The notes: a model not told the origin generated them from the letters alone. Counted from the first letter of the stretch, positions 1-9,376 are shown. The stretch: 64,000 nt of DNA from CALCEB01 sp035531475 (GCA_035531475.1 DATKST010000125.1:1-64000); one strand, 5' to 3'. Made by a program: numbers and translations.

Positions 1-1439
1 CGGTCTTCGTAGATCGCGGGTGAGACTTCGCGCACCAACCGCTGGGCTTTGCGCGCAAGAGTCCCGGTTTGAAGCGGCGCGAGCAGATCAATGGCCTGGC
101 AGGCAGCCACCAATTCAATGGCAAGAATCGCCGTGAGATTCTGAAGGATCTGGCGGAGTTTCAGCGCCGCCGTCATGCCCATGCTGACGTAATCCTCCTT
201 GTTGCCGGAGGTGGGAATGGAATCGACCGAGGCGGGATGGGCGAGCAGCTTATTTTCCGAAGCCAACGCCGCGGCGGTGACCTGCGCCAGCATCAGCCCG
301 GATTCGAGTCCCGGCTTGCGCGTGAGGAAGGGCGGAAGGTCCGAGGTCAGCGGATTCACCATGCGGTCAATGCGGCGCTCGGCGATGCCGCTGAGGTAAG
401 CCAGGCCGATGGCCATGAAGTCCAAGGCCGCCGCCAGCGGTTGGCCGTGGAAGTTGCCGCCGGAGATGACTTCCTGCTCACGGTAAAAGACTAGAGGATT
501 GTCGGTGACGCTGTTCATTTCCACTTCCAACACCCGGCGCGAGTAATCCAGCGCGTCGCGCGCCGCTCCATGCACCTGGGGCATGCAACGCAGGCTGTAG
601 GCGTCCTGCACCCGCGCGCAGCCGCGATGCGAGCGGCGAATCTGGCTGCCACGATTCAGGCGATCAAGATTGCGCGCGACAAGCGACTGCCCGGGATGAG
701 GCCGGGCCGCGTGCAGGCGGGGGTCAAACGCTGCGGGCGAGCCGCGCAGGGCATCGAGCGAAAGCGAACCGGCCACGTCGGCCGAGTCCGCAAGGTATTC
801 CGCCTGGCGCAGGGCCAGCAAACCCAGAGAGAGCATGGCCTGCGTGCCGTTCACCAGTGACAGCCCTTCCTTCGCCTCCAGGCGCACGGGTTTGACGCGC
901 GCGCGCTTCAAGGCGTCTCTGGCGCGCTTGGGACGGCCTTCGAATTCCACGTCGCCTTCGCCCACCAGAGTCAGCGCCATGTGGGCCAGCGGCGCCAGGT
1001 CCCCGCTTGCGCCCACCGAGCCGCGCCGGGGCACAACAGGATGAATCCCGTGGTTCAGCAGCTTGCAAAGCGTTTCTGCGATCACCGGGCGGATGCCGGA
1101 AAGGCCGGTGGCAAGGCCATTGGCGCGCAACAGCATCAGGCCACGGGTCTCGGCACGGTCCAGCGGCTCGCCCACGCCGCAGGAGTGGCTGCGCACCACG
1201 TTCAGTTGCAACTGCCGCGCTTGGTCGGGGTCAATCCGTTCGGTGGAGAGACTTCCCACACCGGTGGTGACGCCGTAAACCACTTGCTTCGCCTCAATCA
1301 TCTTCTCAATGACGGCGCGCGAGCGTTGCATGGCGCGGTGCGCGGCGGGAGCCAAACCCACCCGCCGGTTGCCGAGGGTGACATCATAAAAATCACTTCG
1401 CGTCAGTGTGTGACCGGTCAAAAGCAGTGTCGAAGGCAT
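1..1439 (-). CDS. hutH: Histidine ammonia-lyase, C-terminal end cut by window edge
   Basis: Deaminates L-histidine to urocanate, the first step of histidine degradation, in the cytoplasm. The reading frame is open from an ATG at 1439 to the window edge (about 479 codons; the family is usually about 500-515 residues, so only some 30 C-terminal residues are missing). The N-terminal part reads TGHTLTRSDFYDVTLGNRRV, followed by YGVTTGVGSLS. The Ala-Ser-Gly triad that cyclises to the MIO electrophile is present in GSVGASGDLAPLAHMAL, encoded near 980-1025. The Shine-Dalgarno is weak, but no other start fits the family N-terminus better. No other hut gene is visible; the gene's downstream side lies outside the window. 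The start lies about 50 bases from a family A repeat. Identification is by motif and length and is firm. Confidence 0.95.
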   Translation of the reverse strand, partial: MPSTLLLTGHTLTRSDFYDVTLGNRRVGLAPAAHRAMQRSRAVIEKMIEAKQVVYGVTTGVGSLSTERIDPDQARQLQLNVVRSHSCGVGEPLDRAETRGLMLLRANGLATGLSGIRPVIAETLCKLLNHGIHPVVPRRGSVGASGDLAPLAHMALTLVGEGDVEFEGRPKRARDALKRARVKPVRLEAKEGLSLVNGTQAMLSLGLLALRQAEYLADSADVAGSLSLDALRGSPAAFDPRLHAARPHPGQSLVARNLDRLNRGSQIRRSHRGCARVQDAYSLRCMPQVHGAARDALDYSRRVLEVEMNSVTDNPLVFYREQEVISGGNFHGQPLAAALDFMAIGLAYLSGIAERRIDRMVNPLTSDLPPFLTRKPGLESGLMLAQVTAAALASENKLLAHPASVDSIPTSGNKEDYVSMGMTAALKLRQILQNLTAILAIELVAACQAIDLLAPLQTGTLARKAQRLVREVSPAIYED

Positions 1440-1487
1440 AGCCAGAATTTCACGTTGAAAGATGTAAATCAAGCTCCGGGAACATTC

Positions 1488-1676
1488 CTAGGCCCAATGC
1501 TGTTCACTTAAGGTCCGTTCGAAAATAATGCACACGGTTGAACCATATCCCCTCACCCACCGCGGTGCGGTCCCCCCTCTCCCCGCTTGCGGGGAGAGGG
1601 CCGGGGTGAGGGGTTAGGCAACGCCCCTGACATCAAGATCATGAGACTCGCCTTAACTGAACAGTATTGTTCCTAG
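1488..1676. repeat. Family A inverted-repeat element (copy A1, complete)
   Basis: The left end CTAGGCCCAATGCTGTTCAC and the inverted right end CTAGGAACAATACTGTTCAG match over 26 bases with four differences. Between them lies a GC-rich interior with CTCTCCCCGC and GCGGGGAGAG arms flanked by CCCCTCACC and GGTGAGGGG. No reading frame fills it. It has the structure of a miniature inverted-repeat transposable element. It lies between hutH and the thioesterase gene. Confidence 0.75.
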
Positions 1677-1705
1677 CCCCGATGATTCAGGCAAAACGCC
1701 GGGCT

Positions 1706-2173
1706 TCAGTATCTTGCGTTGTGCCCCCCTTGAACCTTGACGCCGGACTGGAACATTTCGCGATATTTGTCCGGCAGCGAACGAGGATGCCCGACACGGT
1801 CCGTGACCACATGAACGGTTTCGCCCTCGGCCAGCAGCATTCCCTCCGGCTGGCGAACCACTTCATAGCCAAACACCAAGACGCGGCGACGGCTGGCACG
1901 GAGGCAAGTACGGACTTCAATTTCGTCGTCATACCGGGCGGGGGCTTTGTAGCGGCAACGCGCCTCGGCCACCATGATGTAAAGGCCGTCCGACTCCTCC
2001 ATCTCGCGATAGGCGAAACCGTGCTGGCGGCAGAAATCCGTCCGTCCAATTTCAAACCACACAAAGTAGTTCCCGTGATAGACCACGCTCATCTGGTCCG
2101 TTTCGGCATAGCGGACGCGAAGCGGAGTTGAAGTCCAGACGGCGGTTCCATCTTGAGTCATGGGCCGCGGCAT
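1706..2173 (-). CDS. Acyl-CoA thioesterase, YbgC/4HBT hotdog family
   Basis: Predicted to hydrolyse acyl-CoA thioesters in the cytoplasm. The 155-residue protein has the single hotdog fold of the 4-hydroxybenzoyl-CoA thioesterase family. The segment VRYAETDQMSVVYHGNYFVW near residues 20-40 contains the family Asp and the HxNY element. Length is typical (about 130-150). Two in-frame ATGs lie near the start (2173 and 2161); the second would remove four residues. It is a single gene with no obvious operon partner, followed closely by a family A repeat. The exact substrate cannot be read from sequence; YbgC proteins have been linked to the Tol-Pal locus, which is not present here. Confidence 0.85.
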   Translation of the reverse strand: MPRPMTQDGTAVWTSTPLRVRYAETDQMSVVYHGNYFVWFEIGRTDFCRQHGFAYREMEESDGLYIMVAEARCRYKAPARYDDEIEVRTCLRASRRRVLVFGYEVVRQPEGMLLAEGETVHVVTDRVGHPRSLPDKYREMFQSGVKVQGGHNARY

Positions 2174-2417
2174 CGATCTCTCCTGTGTCTGATGGGACAG
2201 TCTATCCGAAAAAGGCTAGACCGGAAACTCGAAATACCTTTTCCTGGGAAGCCGTCTGGCCGGAACATGCCGCCGGGAGGGCGGAGGGCCAGAGGCTTGG
2301 CGGTGTTCGCGTTGATTCGGAAGCAGGTGTGAGGATAAACTGGCAAGTCACATTTTGCAGCAAGGCGGCAATGCGGGTTTCCGCATTTCCATAGCCGGAA
2401 AAATCAAGGGGAGAAGA

Positions 2418-5228
2418 ATGAGATCATCATCGCGGAGGGAGTTCATAGGAAATCTGATTTATGCCCCGCTCGTAGCCGGCGGCAGCCAGCTACGATTGTT
2501 TGGCGCTCCGGCAAAGCCCGGTGGATGGGCATTGCTTCAGGCACCCGGTGAATCCCAATTTCAGAATCCACACTTCATCCGCTATGACTCAAGTTGCTTC
2601 ACCATCAATGACCGTGACGCCTTTATTTACAGCGCTTCCTTCCATTACCCTCGCACCCCGAAACCGCTTTGGCAGGACCGCTTGCTGAAGCTGAAGTTGG
2701 CCGGCTTCAACACCATTGAAACCTACGCCTTCTGGAATTATCACGAGCCGGTCGAGGGCCAGGCCAACATGGCGGACCTGGAGGACTTCATCAAGCAGGT
2801 TCATGCGCTGGGATTGTGGCTGATCGTCCGCGTTGGCCCTTACGTCTGCGCCGAATGGGATGCCGGCGGGTTCCCACATTGGGTTATCGCCCAGCAGTTT
2901 CCGCTGCGCGGCGATGATGCCCGGAGCATCAGCACTTCAAAGCACTGGTACGACTTGGTCCTGCCGGTCGTTCAACGATCCGCGGTGGATGCCGAAGGCC
3001 CGACGATCATGATTCAGATTGAGAATGAGTACGACTACTGGAAGCTGCCGAACGCGCAGAAGCTGGACTATGTCACGGCCCTGGCGGAGATGGTGTGGAA
3101 CGCCGGAATCGACATTCCGGTGATCACCAACTGGGTGAAGCAGGCTCGCGAGAATAATGATCCGGTGATGGCGCGCATCATGGACACCTGCGACTTTTAC
3201 CCTCGCTGGAACATTGTGAAGGAGACGGTGCCGGCGCTTGCCAAGCTCCGAAAAGAGGAGCCATCCTCGCCCGTCAGCATCGCGGAATTGCAAGGCGGCT
3301 GGTTCAGCCAGGTTGGCGGAAAGCTCTCCGTGGATCAGGAAGGCATGGGGGGAGATCAACTCAACATGCTGACCAAGACGGTCATCGAGCAGGGCACAAC
3401 CTACTTGAACTTTTACATGGGATACGGCGGAACCAACTTCGATTGGGCAGCGCGCGGGCTTACCACCACTTATGATTACGCGGCCCCCGTGCGCGAGCCG
3501 GGCGGCCTTTGGGAGAAATATTACGCGGCCCGGATGATTGGCGCCTCCATCGATAAGTTTGGCGGATTGCTGGCGCGGGCGCAACCCCTGCAAGGGCCCA
3601 TCAGCTCCACGAATCCCAACGTCTCAGTCAGCGGGCGGGCGAATGGCAAGAGCGGATTTCTGTTTGTCCGGGACAATGCAAACGCGCCGCAACAGTTTAA
3701 GATGACTTTCCCGGATCCCAATAGCCCCACTCACCGGTTGATCACCGTGCCGCGCGAAGGTGAATTGGCAATCGGGCCGCATGGCATGAAAATACTGGCC
3801 GTGCAAGTGCCAATTCCCGGGGGCCATCTCCGCTATTCCACGGCGGAAGTTCTGAGCTACGGCTCGAACGCCGATCGCAATTACCTGCTGATTTATGACG
3901 AACCCGGAAGCCTAGTGGAGATGGCTTTGGCCACCGGGAAAACCCCGCAGGTTGAAGGCGAAACGGTTTACCAATACTACGATCCGGATTATGAGACTGT
4001 GGTAATGGGCTTCAAGCTCGACCAGCCAATCAAAATGCTCTTGCTAAACGACGACATGCAGATCATCGCGCTTCACCGCGAACTCGCGGGCCGGACCTGG
4101 ACTGCGGAGTTTCCCGCCAGTGTCATTCCCCAAACCGACGATACAAGCCCGATAGATTGCCCCTTTATCACAGATTGCGTGCTGATGACGAAAACCGTTT
4201 CGCAGGGGAACAACGCATGGGTAGACCTGGAATACGTGCCGGGCCCACACCAACTGACCACGCTTCTGCCGCTGGCGGCGGACAAGTGCACCGTGGACGG
4301 CGTTGAGACGCAAATTCAGTATGACACGCACTGGCGTACCACACGGCTCAGCTTTAACACGCCCTCGCTGCCGCTCCAACCCGTCAAGCTCACCGAGGTG
4401 AAATACTGGGTGGAGAGGTTCGATCCCTCAGCAGGCGAATGGCTGAGCGCCGCTCCATCGCCTTTGGAAAAACTGGGGCCGGTTCCTTACGGGTACGTGA
4501 AATATCGCGCCCAGTTTGAAGCCCAGGCAGGGGACAAACTCTTCATCGACGCCTTCACGTCGGATGCCATGCAGGTCTTTTTGAATGGCAGGTGGGTCGA
4601 AAAACTCAGCAAACCGGCGAAATCACTTTCCCTCGACCTTGCCGGTCAAGGAGAGCCAGGTTCCAACCTTCTCGAAATTTCCTATGAGGCGTTCGGCAGC
4701 GCCAACTTCGGACCTGAGATTCAGGAGATGAAGGGAATTCAATCAATCCGCGTCGGGAGCGGGCGGCCCTCGAGAATGATAAGCCCCGTGCAGATTCAGC
4801 GCTTCTCACCGGCCCTGCAGGGGCGTGATCTTAATCAGGACTATTCGGGCGCCGCGTGGCAGGAAGCGCAGCTTGGGGCGCCTTCTCCGGACGATTTGCG
4901 GACGCCCAACTTCACTTGGGTGCGCGCGGAGTTTCCCCTATCCTCACTTCCCGGCTGGTTCGCGCCGTGGAAGGTCTCGATTGAAGCGGATCGCGACGCG
5001 CTACTCTATCTGAACAGTAAGTTTGTAGGGCGGTATTCAACCCTCGGACCCCAGCATGATTTCTATCTCCCGGAGCCTTACCTATTCCTGGACGGAAAGC
5101 AGAACAATATCCTGACTTTGGTTCTTGCTTACACGGCGAATCCGCAACACCTCAAGGGGCTCGAGGTTTCGCCGTACCAGGAGTTCGCAACGCGCAAAAC
5201 AAGAGTTGAGTTCCACTGGGAATGGTGA
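2418..5228 (+). CDS. Secreted GH35 beta-galactosidase
   Basis: Likely removes terminal beta-galactose from polysaccharides outside the cytoplasmic membrane. The frame is open from 2355, but the ATG at 2418 is chosen because it follows the strong AAGGGGAGAAG ribosome site. From there the protein is 936 residues. It begins MRSSSRREFIGN, a twin-arginine-like signal (SRREF) with a short hydrophobic stretch. The GH35 signature GPYVCAEWDAGGFPHW is near residues 140-155. The proposed acid/base Glu is in IENEY (about residue 204) and the proposed nucleophile in AELQGGWF (about residue 290). The remaining two thirds should hold beta-sandwich domains, making it longer than single-domain members. It stands alone; no transporter or regulator neighbours. 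Family is confident, natural substrate is not known. Confidence 0.9.
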   Translation: MRSSSRREFIGNLIYAPLVAGGSQLRLFGAPAKPGGWALLQAPGESQFQNPHFIRYDSSCFTINDRDAFIYSASFHYPRTPKPLWQDRLLKLKLAGFNTIETYAFWNYHEPVEGQANMADLEDFIKQVHALGLWLIVRVGPYVCAEWDAGGFPHWVIAQQFPLRGDDARSISTSKHWYDLVLPVVQRSAVDAEGPTIMIQIENEYDYWKLPNAQKLDYVTALAEMVWNAGIDIPVITNWVKQARENNDPVMARIMDTCDFYPRWNIVKETVPALAKLRKEEPSSPVSIAELQGGWFSQVGGKLSVDQEGMGGDQLNMLTKTVIEQGTTYLNFYMGYGGTNFDWAARGLTTTYDYAAPVREPGGLWEKYYAARMIGASIDKFGGLLARAQPLQGPISSTNPNVSVSGRANGKSGFLFVRDNANAPQQFKMTFPDPNSPTHRLITVPREGELAIGPHGMKILAVQVPIPGGHLRYSTAEVLSYGSNADRNYLLIYDEPGSLVEMALATGKTPQVEGETVYQYYDPDYETVVMGFKLDQPIKMLLLNDDMQIIALHRELAGRTWTAEFPASVIPQTDDTSPIDCPFITDCVLMTKTVSQGNNAWVDLEYVPGPHQLTTLLPLAADKCTVDGVETQIQYDTHWRTTRLSFNTPSLPLQPVKLTEVKYWVERFDPSAGEWLSAAPSPLEKLGPVPYGYVKYRAQFEAQAGDKLFIDAFTSDAMQVFLNGRWVEKLSKPAKSLSLDLAGQGEPGSNLLEISYEAFGSANFGPEIQEMKGIQSIRVGSGRPSRMISPVQIQRFSPALQGRDLNQDYSGAAWQEAQLGAPSPDDLRTPNFTWVRAEFPLSSLPGWFAPWKVSIEADRDALLYLNSKFVGRYSTLGPQHDFYLPEPYLFLDGKQNNILTLVLAYTANPQHLKGLEVSPYQEFATRKTRVEFHWEW

Positions 5229-5411
5229 CTCATGCGACGAAGGCAGGGGTGATCCACGGTCGCCCGGGACGGCGGGCCGGTTCCACAGCCGCCAAGTGGC
5301 GCCGTCAAAGTAATTGATGCCGTAGCAGGCCCCCATGGAGACAATCTGGTTGCCAGGCCCATAGACCGGCGTCATGCGGTCCTCGGCAGAATGGATAAAT
5401 TGGATGGGGAG
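5229..5411 (-). pseudogene. Possible gene remnant downstream of pheT
   Basis: On the minus strand directly after the pheT stop, a frame reads IQFIHSAEDRMTPVYGPGNQ and continues IVSMGACYGINYFDGATWRL. Its composition looks like protein, yet it has no ribosome site, no proper start and runs into the 3' end of the oppositely oriented beta-galactosidase gene. I read it as a possible fragment of a lost gene, family unrecognised. It could also be a chance open frame. Confidence 0.25.
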
Positions 5412-7451
5412 TTAAGAACGGAGTTGAATGTCCTGTGAGGCGAGGACGCGAAGCAACTTTCCGCTCGCCTCATCCACGGCTTCACCGGTAAGAGTGGCCT
5501 CGAGGCTCTGGAAAGTCACGCGCAGCAGAAGACTGTAACAGCCCGCGGCAATCGACCCACCGCGAAATTTATCGATCGGCGCAAAGCTGCGGATTTCCGG
5601 CAATTGAAGTCCGGTGATCGCCTGTTGAATTTCCGCATAGCGCACCCTTTCCGGCACGAGGAGCGAGAAGTCGCGCTCGACGGCCGGAAACTTTGAGTAA
5701 CTGTGGAAAGTTATCGGGCGCAAGGAAAAAGCGAGGAGACGTTCAAGATCGATTTCAGCCATCCAGAGGGATTGACGAAGCTTTTCGCTCCGCTCGATTT
5801 GAGAATCAAGCCGGCCAAAACTTACCAGAGCATGACCGGAGACATGGAAGCTGCCTCTGATCGCCGCTTGGTAGGTGCCGCCAGCTTCGACACTGAAAAC
5901 CAACGGGTTGATATCGAACAATTCCAGCACGGTTTCGAGATCGCCCTTAAGGTCGAAGAAACCAAGTTCGCAGGAGGTATCGTGGACCGATGCGCTACGT
6001 CGAAAACCGCTCAGGCCGAGAGTCAGCACCTGTTTTTCTCTGGGCTTGCCACCCGCATCAATAAAGTAGATTTTGCCGAATTCGAACAAGTGGAAGTTGG
6101 CCTGGTTGCGATCCAAATTCCAACGGGCAGCCCGGATCATACTCGGGACAGCGGAGCGGCGCAGAGCCGAGGCTTCCTGACTGAGGGGATTGGTGATGAC
6201 CACCGGCTCCGCTTGCGAAAAGCAGGTGTCCTCCGCCGGGTCAACCAAAGTCGTAGTGACAATTTCCCGGTAGCCCAGCGCGGTGAGAGCCGATGTTAAT
6301 GCCCATGCCTTTTCGCGCCGCAAATCGGGCTTAACCGGCGGCGCGGCGGCCACAAGCCGGGAAGGAAGGTGGTCATACCCGATATGCCGGGCGATTTCTT
6401 CAATCAGGTCCACTTCGCGCGTCACATCCAGGCGGAACGAGGGAGGCGCAACCTCGCGGGTGGATGCGTCAGGAGCCTTCATATCAAAATGGAGAGACCG
6501 CAGGATGCGGTCCACCTCATCCCATCTAATCGGGGTGCCCAGAATGCGCCGGATTTCCTGCTCGCGCAGATAAATTTGCGGCGGCTTCCACGGGCGGGGA
6601 TAAATGTCCACAACGCCGCGCAGAACTTCACCTCCCGCCAACTCTTGGATCAGCGCGGCGACACGGTCAATGGCTACGGGCCCCATCTCAATATCGGCGC
6701 CACGCTCGAACCGGTGGGAAGCTTCGGTGTGCAAGCCCTGCGCCTTCGATGTTCGCCGGATCGACAAGGGGTCGAACCATGCGCTTTCAAGCAACACCGC
6801 GCGGGTGTGCCAACTGATTTCTGACTCCTCGCCGCCCATGATGCCGGCGAGCGCCAAGGCCCGTTCGCCATCGGCGATCACCAGATGTTCCGGCTTCAGG
6901 AGACGGTCCACCCCATCCAGCGTGCGAAGTTGCTCGCCCGGAAGCGCCCGGCGCACCGCAATCTTGCGCTGGCGGACGCGGGCCAAGTCAAAGGCATGGA
7001 GTGGATGGCCAATCTCCATCAGCACGTAGTTGGTAATGTCCGCAACGTTGTTGATGGACCGCACGCCAGTAATCTCCAGACGGCGCTGGAGCCATTCCGG
7101 AGAAGGCTTAACCTGGACATTCTGGATGATGCGGCCACAATAGCGGGCGCAGAGGCTGGGGTCAGCAATCTCAATGGTGATTTCACCCGAAGCCGGTGGG
7201 TTTGATTCTTTCAAGCTGGCATGAACGGGCTTCAACGGCAGGCGGTAGAACGTGGCCAGCTCGCGCCCAATCCCGTAATGGCTCAGGCAGTCCGGCCGGT
7301 TGGTGGTCACTTCCAAGTCGAGCACGTGATCGCCCGCCACATCCGTAACCGATTCCACACCCAATCCCAGGCTGATGAGGTCAACTTTGAGCTGGCCAGG
7401 ATCAACCAGAACATCGACGAATTCCTTCAGCCAGTTGTAGGAAATCTTCAT
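5412..7451 (-). CDS. pheT: Phenylalanine--tRNA ligase beta subunit
   Basis: Partner of PheS in the alpha2-beta2 enzyme that charges tRNA-Phe. The open frame extends to 7568, but the family N-terminus MKISYNWLKEFVD begins at 7451, giving 679 residues. This is shorter than the roughly 790 of forms that carry an N-terminal tRNA-binding (EMAP-like) domain, and that domain appears to be absent. B3/B4 editing and B5 regions occupy the middle (for example HPLHAFD, GGEESEIS, ASHRFERGAD). The C-terminal ferredoxin-like anticodon-binding domain starts near FSKFPAVERDFSLLVPERVR (sequence reads YSKFPAVERDFSLLVP). It is last in the thrS-infC-rpmI-rplT-pheS-pheT operon. The 120-base gap to pheS holds a GC-rich repeat, so the pair is not tightly coupled. 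Confidence 0.95.
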   Translation of the reverse strand: MKISYNWLKEFVDVLVDPGQLKVDLISLGLGVESVTDVAGDHVLDLEVTTNRPDCLSHYGIGRELATFYRLPLKPVHASLKESNPPASGEITIEIADPSLCARYCGRIIQNVQVKPSPEWLQRRLEITGVRSINNVADITNYVLMEIGHPLHAFDLARVRQRKIAVRRALPGEQLRTLDGVDRLLKPEHLVIADGERALALAGIMGGEESEISWHTRAVLLESAWFDPLSIRRTSKAQGLHTEASHRFERGADIEMGPVAIDRVAALIQELAGGEVLRGVVDIYPRPWKPPQIYLREQEIRRILGTPIRWDEVDRILRSLHFDMKAPDASTREVAPPSFRLDVTREVDLIEEIARHIGYDHLPSRLVAAAPPVKPDLRREKAWALTSALTALGYREIVTTTLVDPAEDTCFSQAEPVVITNPLSQEASALRRSAVPSMIRAARWNLDRNQANFHLFEFGKIYFIDAGGKPREKQVLTLGLSGFRRSASVHDTSCELGFFDLKGDLETVLELFDINPLVFSVEAGGTYQAAIRGSFHVSGHALVSFGRLDSQIERSEKLRQSLWMAEIDLERLLAFSLRPITFHSYSKFPAVERDFSLLVPERVRYAEIQQAITGLQLPEIRSFAPIDKFRGGSIAAGCYSLLLRVTFQSLEATLTGEAVDEASGKLLRVLASQDIQLRS

Positions 7452-7477
7452 AGGGAAAGCTTGAATCGTTCGATGCC

Positions 7478-7553
7478 GTAAGGGCTCCGCCCCTGAAATC
7501 CGCAGGGGCGACCCTCGTGGTCGTCCACGGGCGGACACCAGGCCCGCCCCTAC
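7478..7553. repeat. GC-rich palindromic repeat between pheS and pheT
   Basis: The stretch carries GGGCGACCCTCGTGGTCGTC and GGCCCGCCCCTACG. It resembles the interior seen in family A copies at 20318 and 38794 and the fold-back at 13159, but no family A termini are visible. It falls inside the operon, in the only wide gap between pheS and pheT. Confidence 0.5.
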
Positions 7554-7571
7554 GTTTCGCAGCCCCAACTC

Positions 7572-8756
7572 TCAAAACTGCTCGAGGAACCGCAGGTCGC
7601 CCTGGTAAAAGAGTTGAATATCATGGATGCCGTACTTCATCATGGCGTAACGCTCCACGCCGAGTCCGAAAGCCCAGCCCGAGTATCGATCCGGATCGAT
7701 GCCGCCGCGCCTCAGCACTTCCGGGTGGACCATGCCGCAACCCATCACCTCAATCCAGCCGCTCTGCTTGCAGGTCCTGCATCCTTGGCCGTCACAGATG
7801 GGGCAACTCACCGCCACTTCACCGCTCGGCTCGGTGAACGGGAAAAAGCTGGGATGGAAACTGGTGCGGGTCTGATCTCCGAAAAACCGCTTGGCGAAGA
7901 AATCGAGCGTGCCCTTGAGGTCGGCGAATGTAACGTCCTGGTCAATCGCCATGCCTTCAATCTGGTGGAACATGGGGTAATGCGTGGCGTCCGGATTATC
8001 CCGCCGGTAACATTTGCCGGGAATAATGATGTGCAGCGGCGCTCCGTACTTCTCCATGGCGTGAATCTGCACGGGCGAGGTGTGCGTGCGCAACACCGTC
8101 TGCGAGTCAATATAAAACGTGTCCCAATCGTCGCGCGCCGGGTGACTCTCCGGAATGTTCAACGCATCGAAATTGTAATAGACGGATTCAATCTCCGGGC
8201 CGCTTTCGATCCAAAACCCCAGGGTGAGGAAAATCTCCTCGATTTCGCGTTGCACACGAGTGATGGGATGAATGGAGCCCAGGGGCCGGCGGTTGCCGGG
8301 AAGCGTAGGATCAAAGCCGATCGCTTCCGCGGCTTGGGTAGGTCCTTTCCCCTTGCCGGCGCCCAAACCCTCGGGGTCATTGGGATCGCGCCCAACGACG
8401 GCGCTCCTGCTATCGACGGCGACTGACTTGATGAGCTCCTCGACCTCAAGCCCCTTTGCCAATTGGCGAAGTTGATTGAACTCGAGGCCCACGACGGGTT
8501 TGAGTTCCCGGGAAGCGGGCTTCAGCCAGTGCTCATCCACTTGGGCGAGCAATCCGTTCCTTCGAGAGAGCCAACGGTCACGCAACGCCTTCGCCCGCTC
8601 CATGCGATCCGCGTCATTGGCTGCGGGGGTTGAAAGCAACGTCCGCTTCTCACTCTCCAGCGCATCCCGGACCTCGACAAACAGAGCGCGGACAGAGGCC
8701 TCATCCTTGGCGCCGAGCGCCTCCAGCGCTTTCACGAGCTTTTCTTCAAAGGACAT
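7572..8756 (-). CDS. pheS: Phenylalanine--tRNA ligase alpha subunit
   Basis: Catalytic subunit of phenylalanyl-tRNA synthetase. The ATG at 8756 (MSFEEKLVKALEALGAKDEA) gives 394 residues; the frame continues upstream to a GTG at 8822, whose extra 22 residues include three successive Phe. The N-terminal coiled-coil arm that contacts tRNA is followed by the class II core: motif 2 region ESHPARDDWDTFYI, then RTHTSPVQIH and the C-terminal GLGVERYAMMKYGI. The cysteine-rich CPICDGQGCRTCKQSGW loop before MGCGMVHPEVL is a known feature of many bacterial PheS. It lies between rplT and pheT and is preceded by a hairpin/T-tract that may limit read-through from rplT. Confidence 0.96.
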   Translation of the reverse strand: MSFEEKLVKALEALGAKDEASVRALFVEVRDALESEKRTLLSTPAANDADRMERAKALRDRWLSRRNGLLAQVDEHWLKPASRELKPVVGLEFNQLRQLAKGLEVEELIKSVAVDSRSAVVGRDPNDPEGLGAGKGKGPTQAAEAIGFDPTLPGNRRPLGSIHPITRVQREIEEIFLTLGFWIESGPEIESVYYNFDALNIPESHPARDDWDTFYIDSQTVLRTHTSPVQIHAMEKYGAPLHIIIPGKCYRRDNPDATHYPMFHQIEGMAIDQDVTFADLKGTLDFFAKRFFGDQTRTSFHPSFFPFTEPSGEVAVSCPICDGQGCRTCKQSGWIEVMGCGMVHPEVLRRGGIDPDRYSGWAFGLGVERYAMMKYGIHDIQLFYQGDLRFLEQF

Positions 8757-8790
8757 AGAATCTGCGATTGAATCCAATAATATCTGAGGC

Positions 8791-8836
8791 TCAAAAAAGA
8801 AGACCGCCCGCGCCGGAAACACTCCGCTGCGGGCGG
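8791..8836 (-). terminator. Hairpin with T-tract ahead of pheS (terminator or attenuator)
   Basis: On the minus strand CCGCCCGC (8836-8829) pairs with GCGGGCGG (8811-8804) across a 17-base loop and is followed by TCTTCTTTTTTG. This is the form of an intrinsic terminator, yet it lies between rplT and pheS in one operon. It may reduce or regulate transcription of pheST. Confidence 0.6.
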
Positions 8837-8864
8837 GGCTTGAAACCCTCTGAAATTACCGGTG

Positions 8865-9251
8865 TCAGCGGTCTGCTGGGGGATTTTCAGCGGCCTTGCT
8901 CAGCGCCTGCTTGGCCTTGGCGGCGAGCTCGCTAAACCCTGCCGCATCGCGCACGGCAACATCGGCCAGCACCTTCCGGTCCAATTCAATTCCGGCCAAC
9001 TTCAAACCGTGTATGAACTGCCCATAGGTGAGGTCATTCAGCCGTGCAGCGGCGTTGATCCGCAGAATCCAGAGACGGCGGAAGTCGCGTTTACGGCGGC
9101 GGCGGTCACGGAAGGCAAAGCGACCGGCACGATCCGCGGCCTCCTTCATGGCGCGGTAAAGCTTGCTCTTATTGAGGAAGTAACCTTTGGTGAGCTTGGA
9201 GAGTTTCTTACGCTTGGCGCGGCGCACAGTTCCGCGCTTAACTCGAGGCAT
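8865..9251 (-). CDS. rplT: 50S ribosomal protein L20
   Basis: Binds 23S rRNA early in large-subunit assembly and, in several bacteria, represses its own operon. The 128-residue protein starts MPRVKRGTVRRAKRKKLSKL, followed by the family core RLWILRINAAARLNDLTYGQ and FIHGLKLAGIELDRKVLADV. Length fits (about 115-120), with a slightly longer C-terminus. It follows rpmI by about 130 bases and precedes pheS by about 110, the classic gene order. Confidence 0.98.
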   Translation of the reverse strand: MPRVKRGTVRRAKRKKLSKLTKGYFLNKSKLYRAMKEAADRAGRFAFRDRRRRKRDFRRLWILRINAAARLNDLTYGQFIHGLKLAGIELDRKVLADVAVRDAAGFSELAAKAKQALSKAAENPPADR

Positions 9252-9358
9252 GGGATTGACTCCTTTCAGAGAAATGGGTTGGGGCGGAAGTAGACCGAAG
9301 CGCGATTGCGACCGGCCTGAAGGCTCCCTGCCAAGTGGCCTTCCCGCACCCTAAAAGT

Positions 9359-9376
9359 AGGTGACAGGTGTCACCT
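9359..9376 (-). promoter_or_regulatory. Short perfect hairpin between rpmI and rplT
   Basis: AGGTGACA and TGTCACCT form a perfect 8-base stem with a two-base loop just past the rpmI stop. On the minus strand it is followed by ACTTTTAG. It could be an intra-operon pause or a structure used in L20 control; the sequence alone does not decide. Confidence 0.3.

Noticed and set aside
1667..2131. 154-codon plus-strand frame over the thioesterase gene
   Set aside because: It is antisense to the clear hotdog-fold gene on the minus strand.
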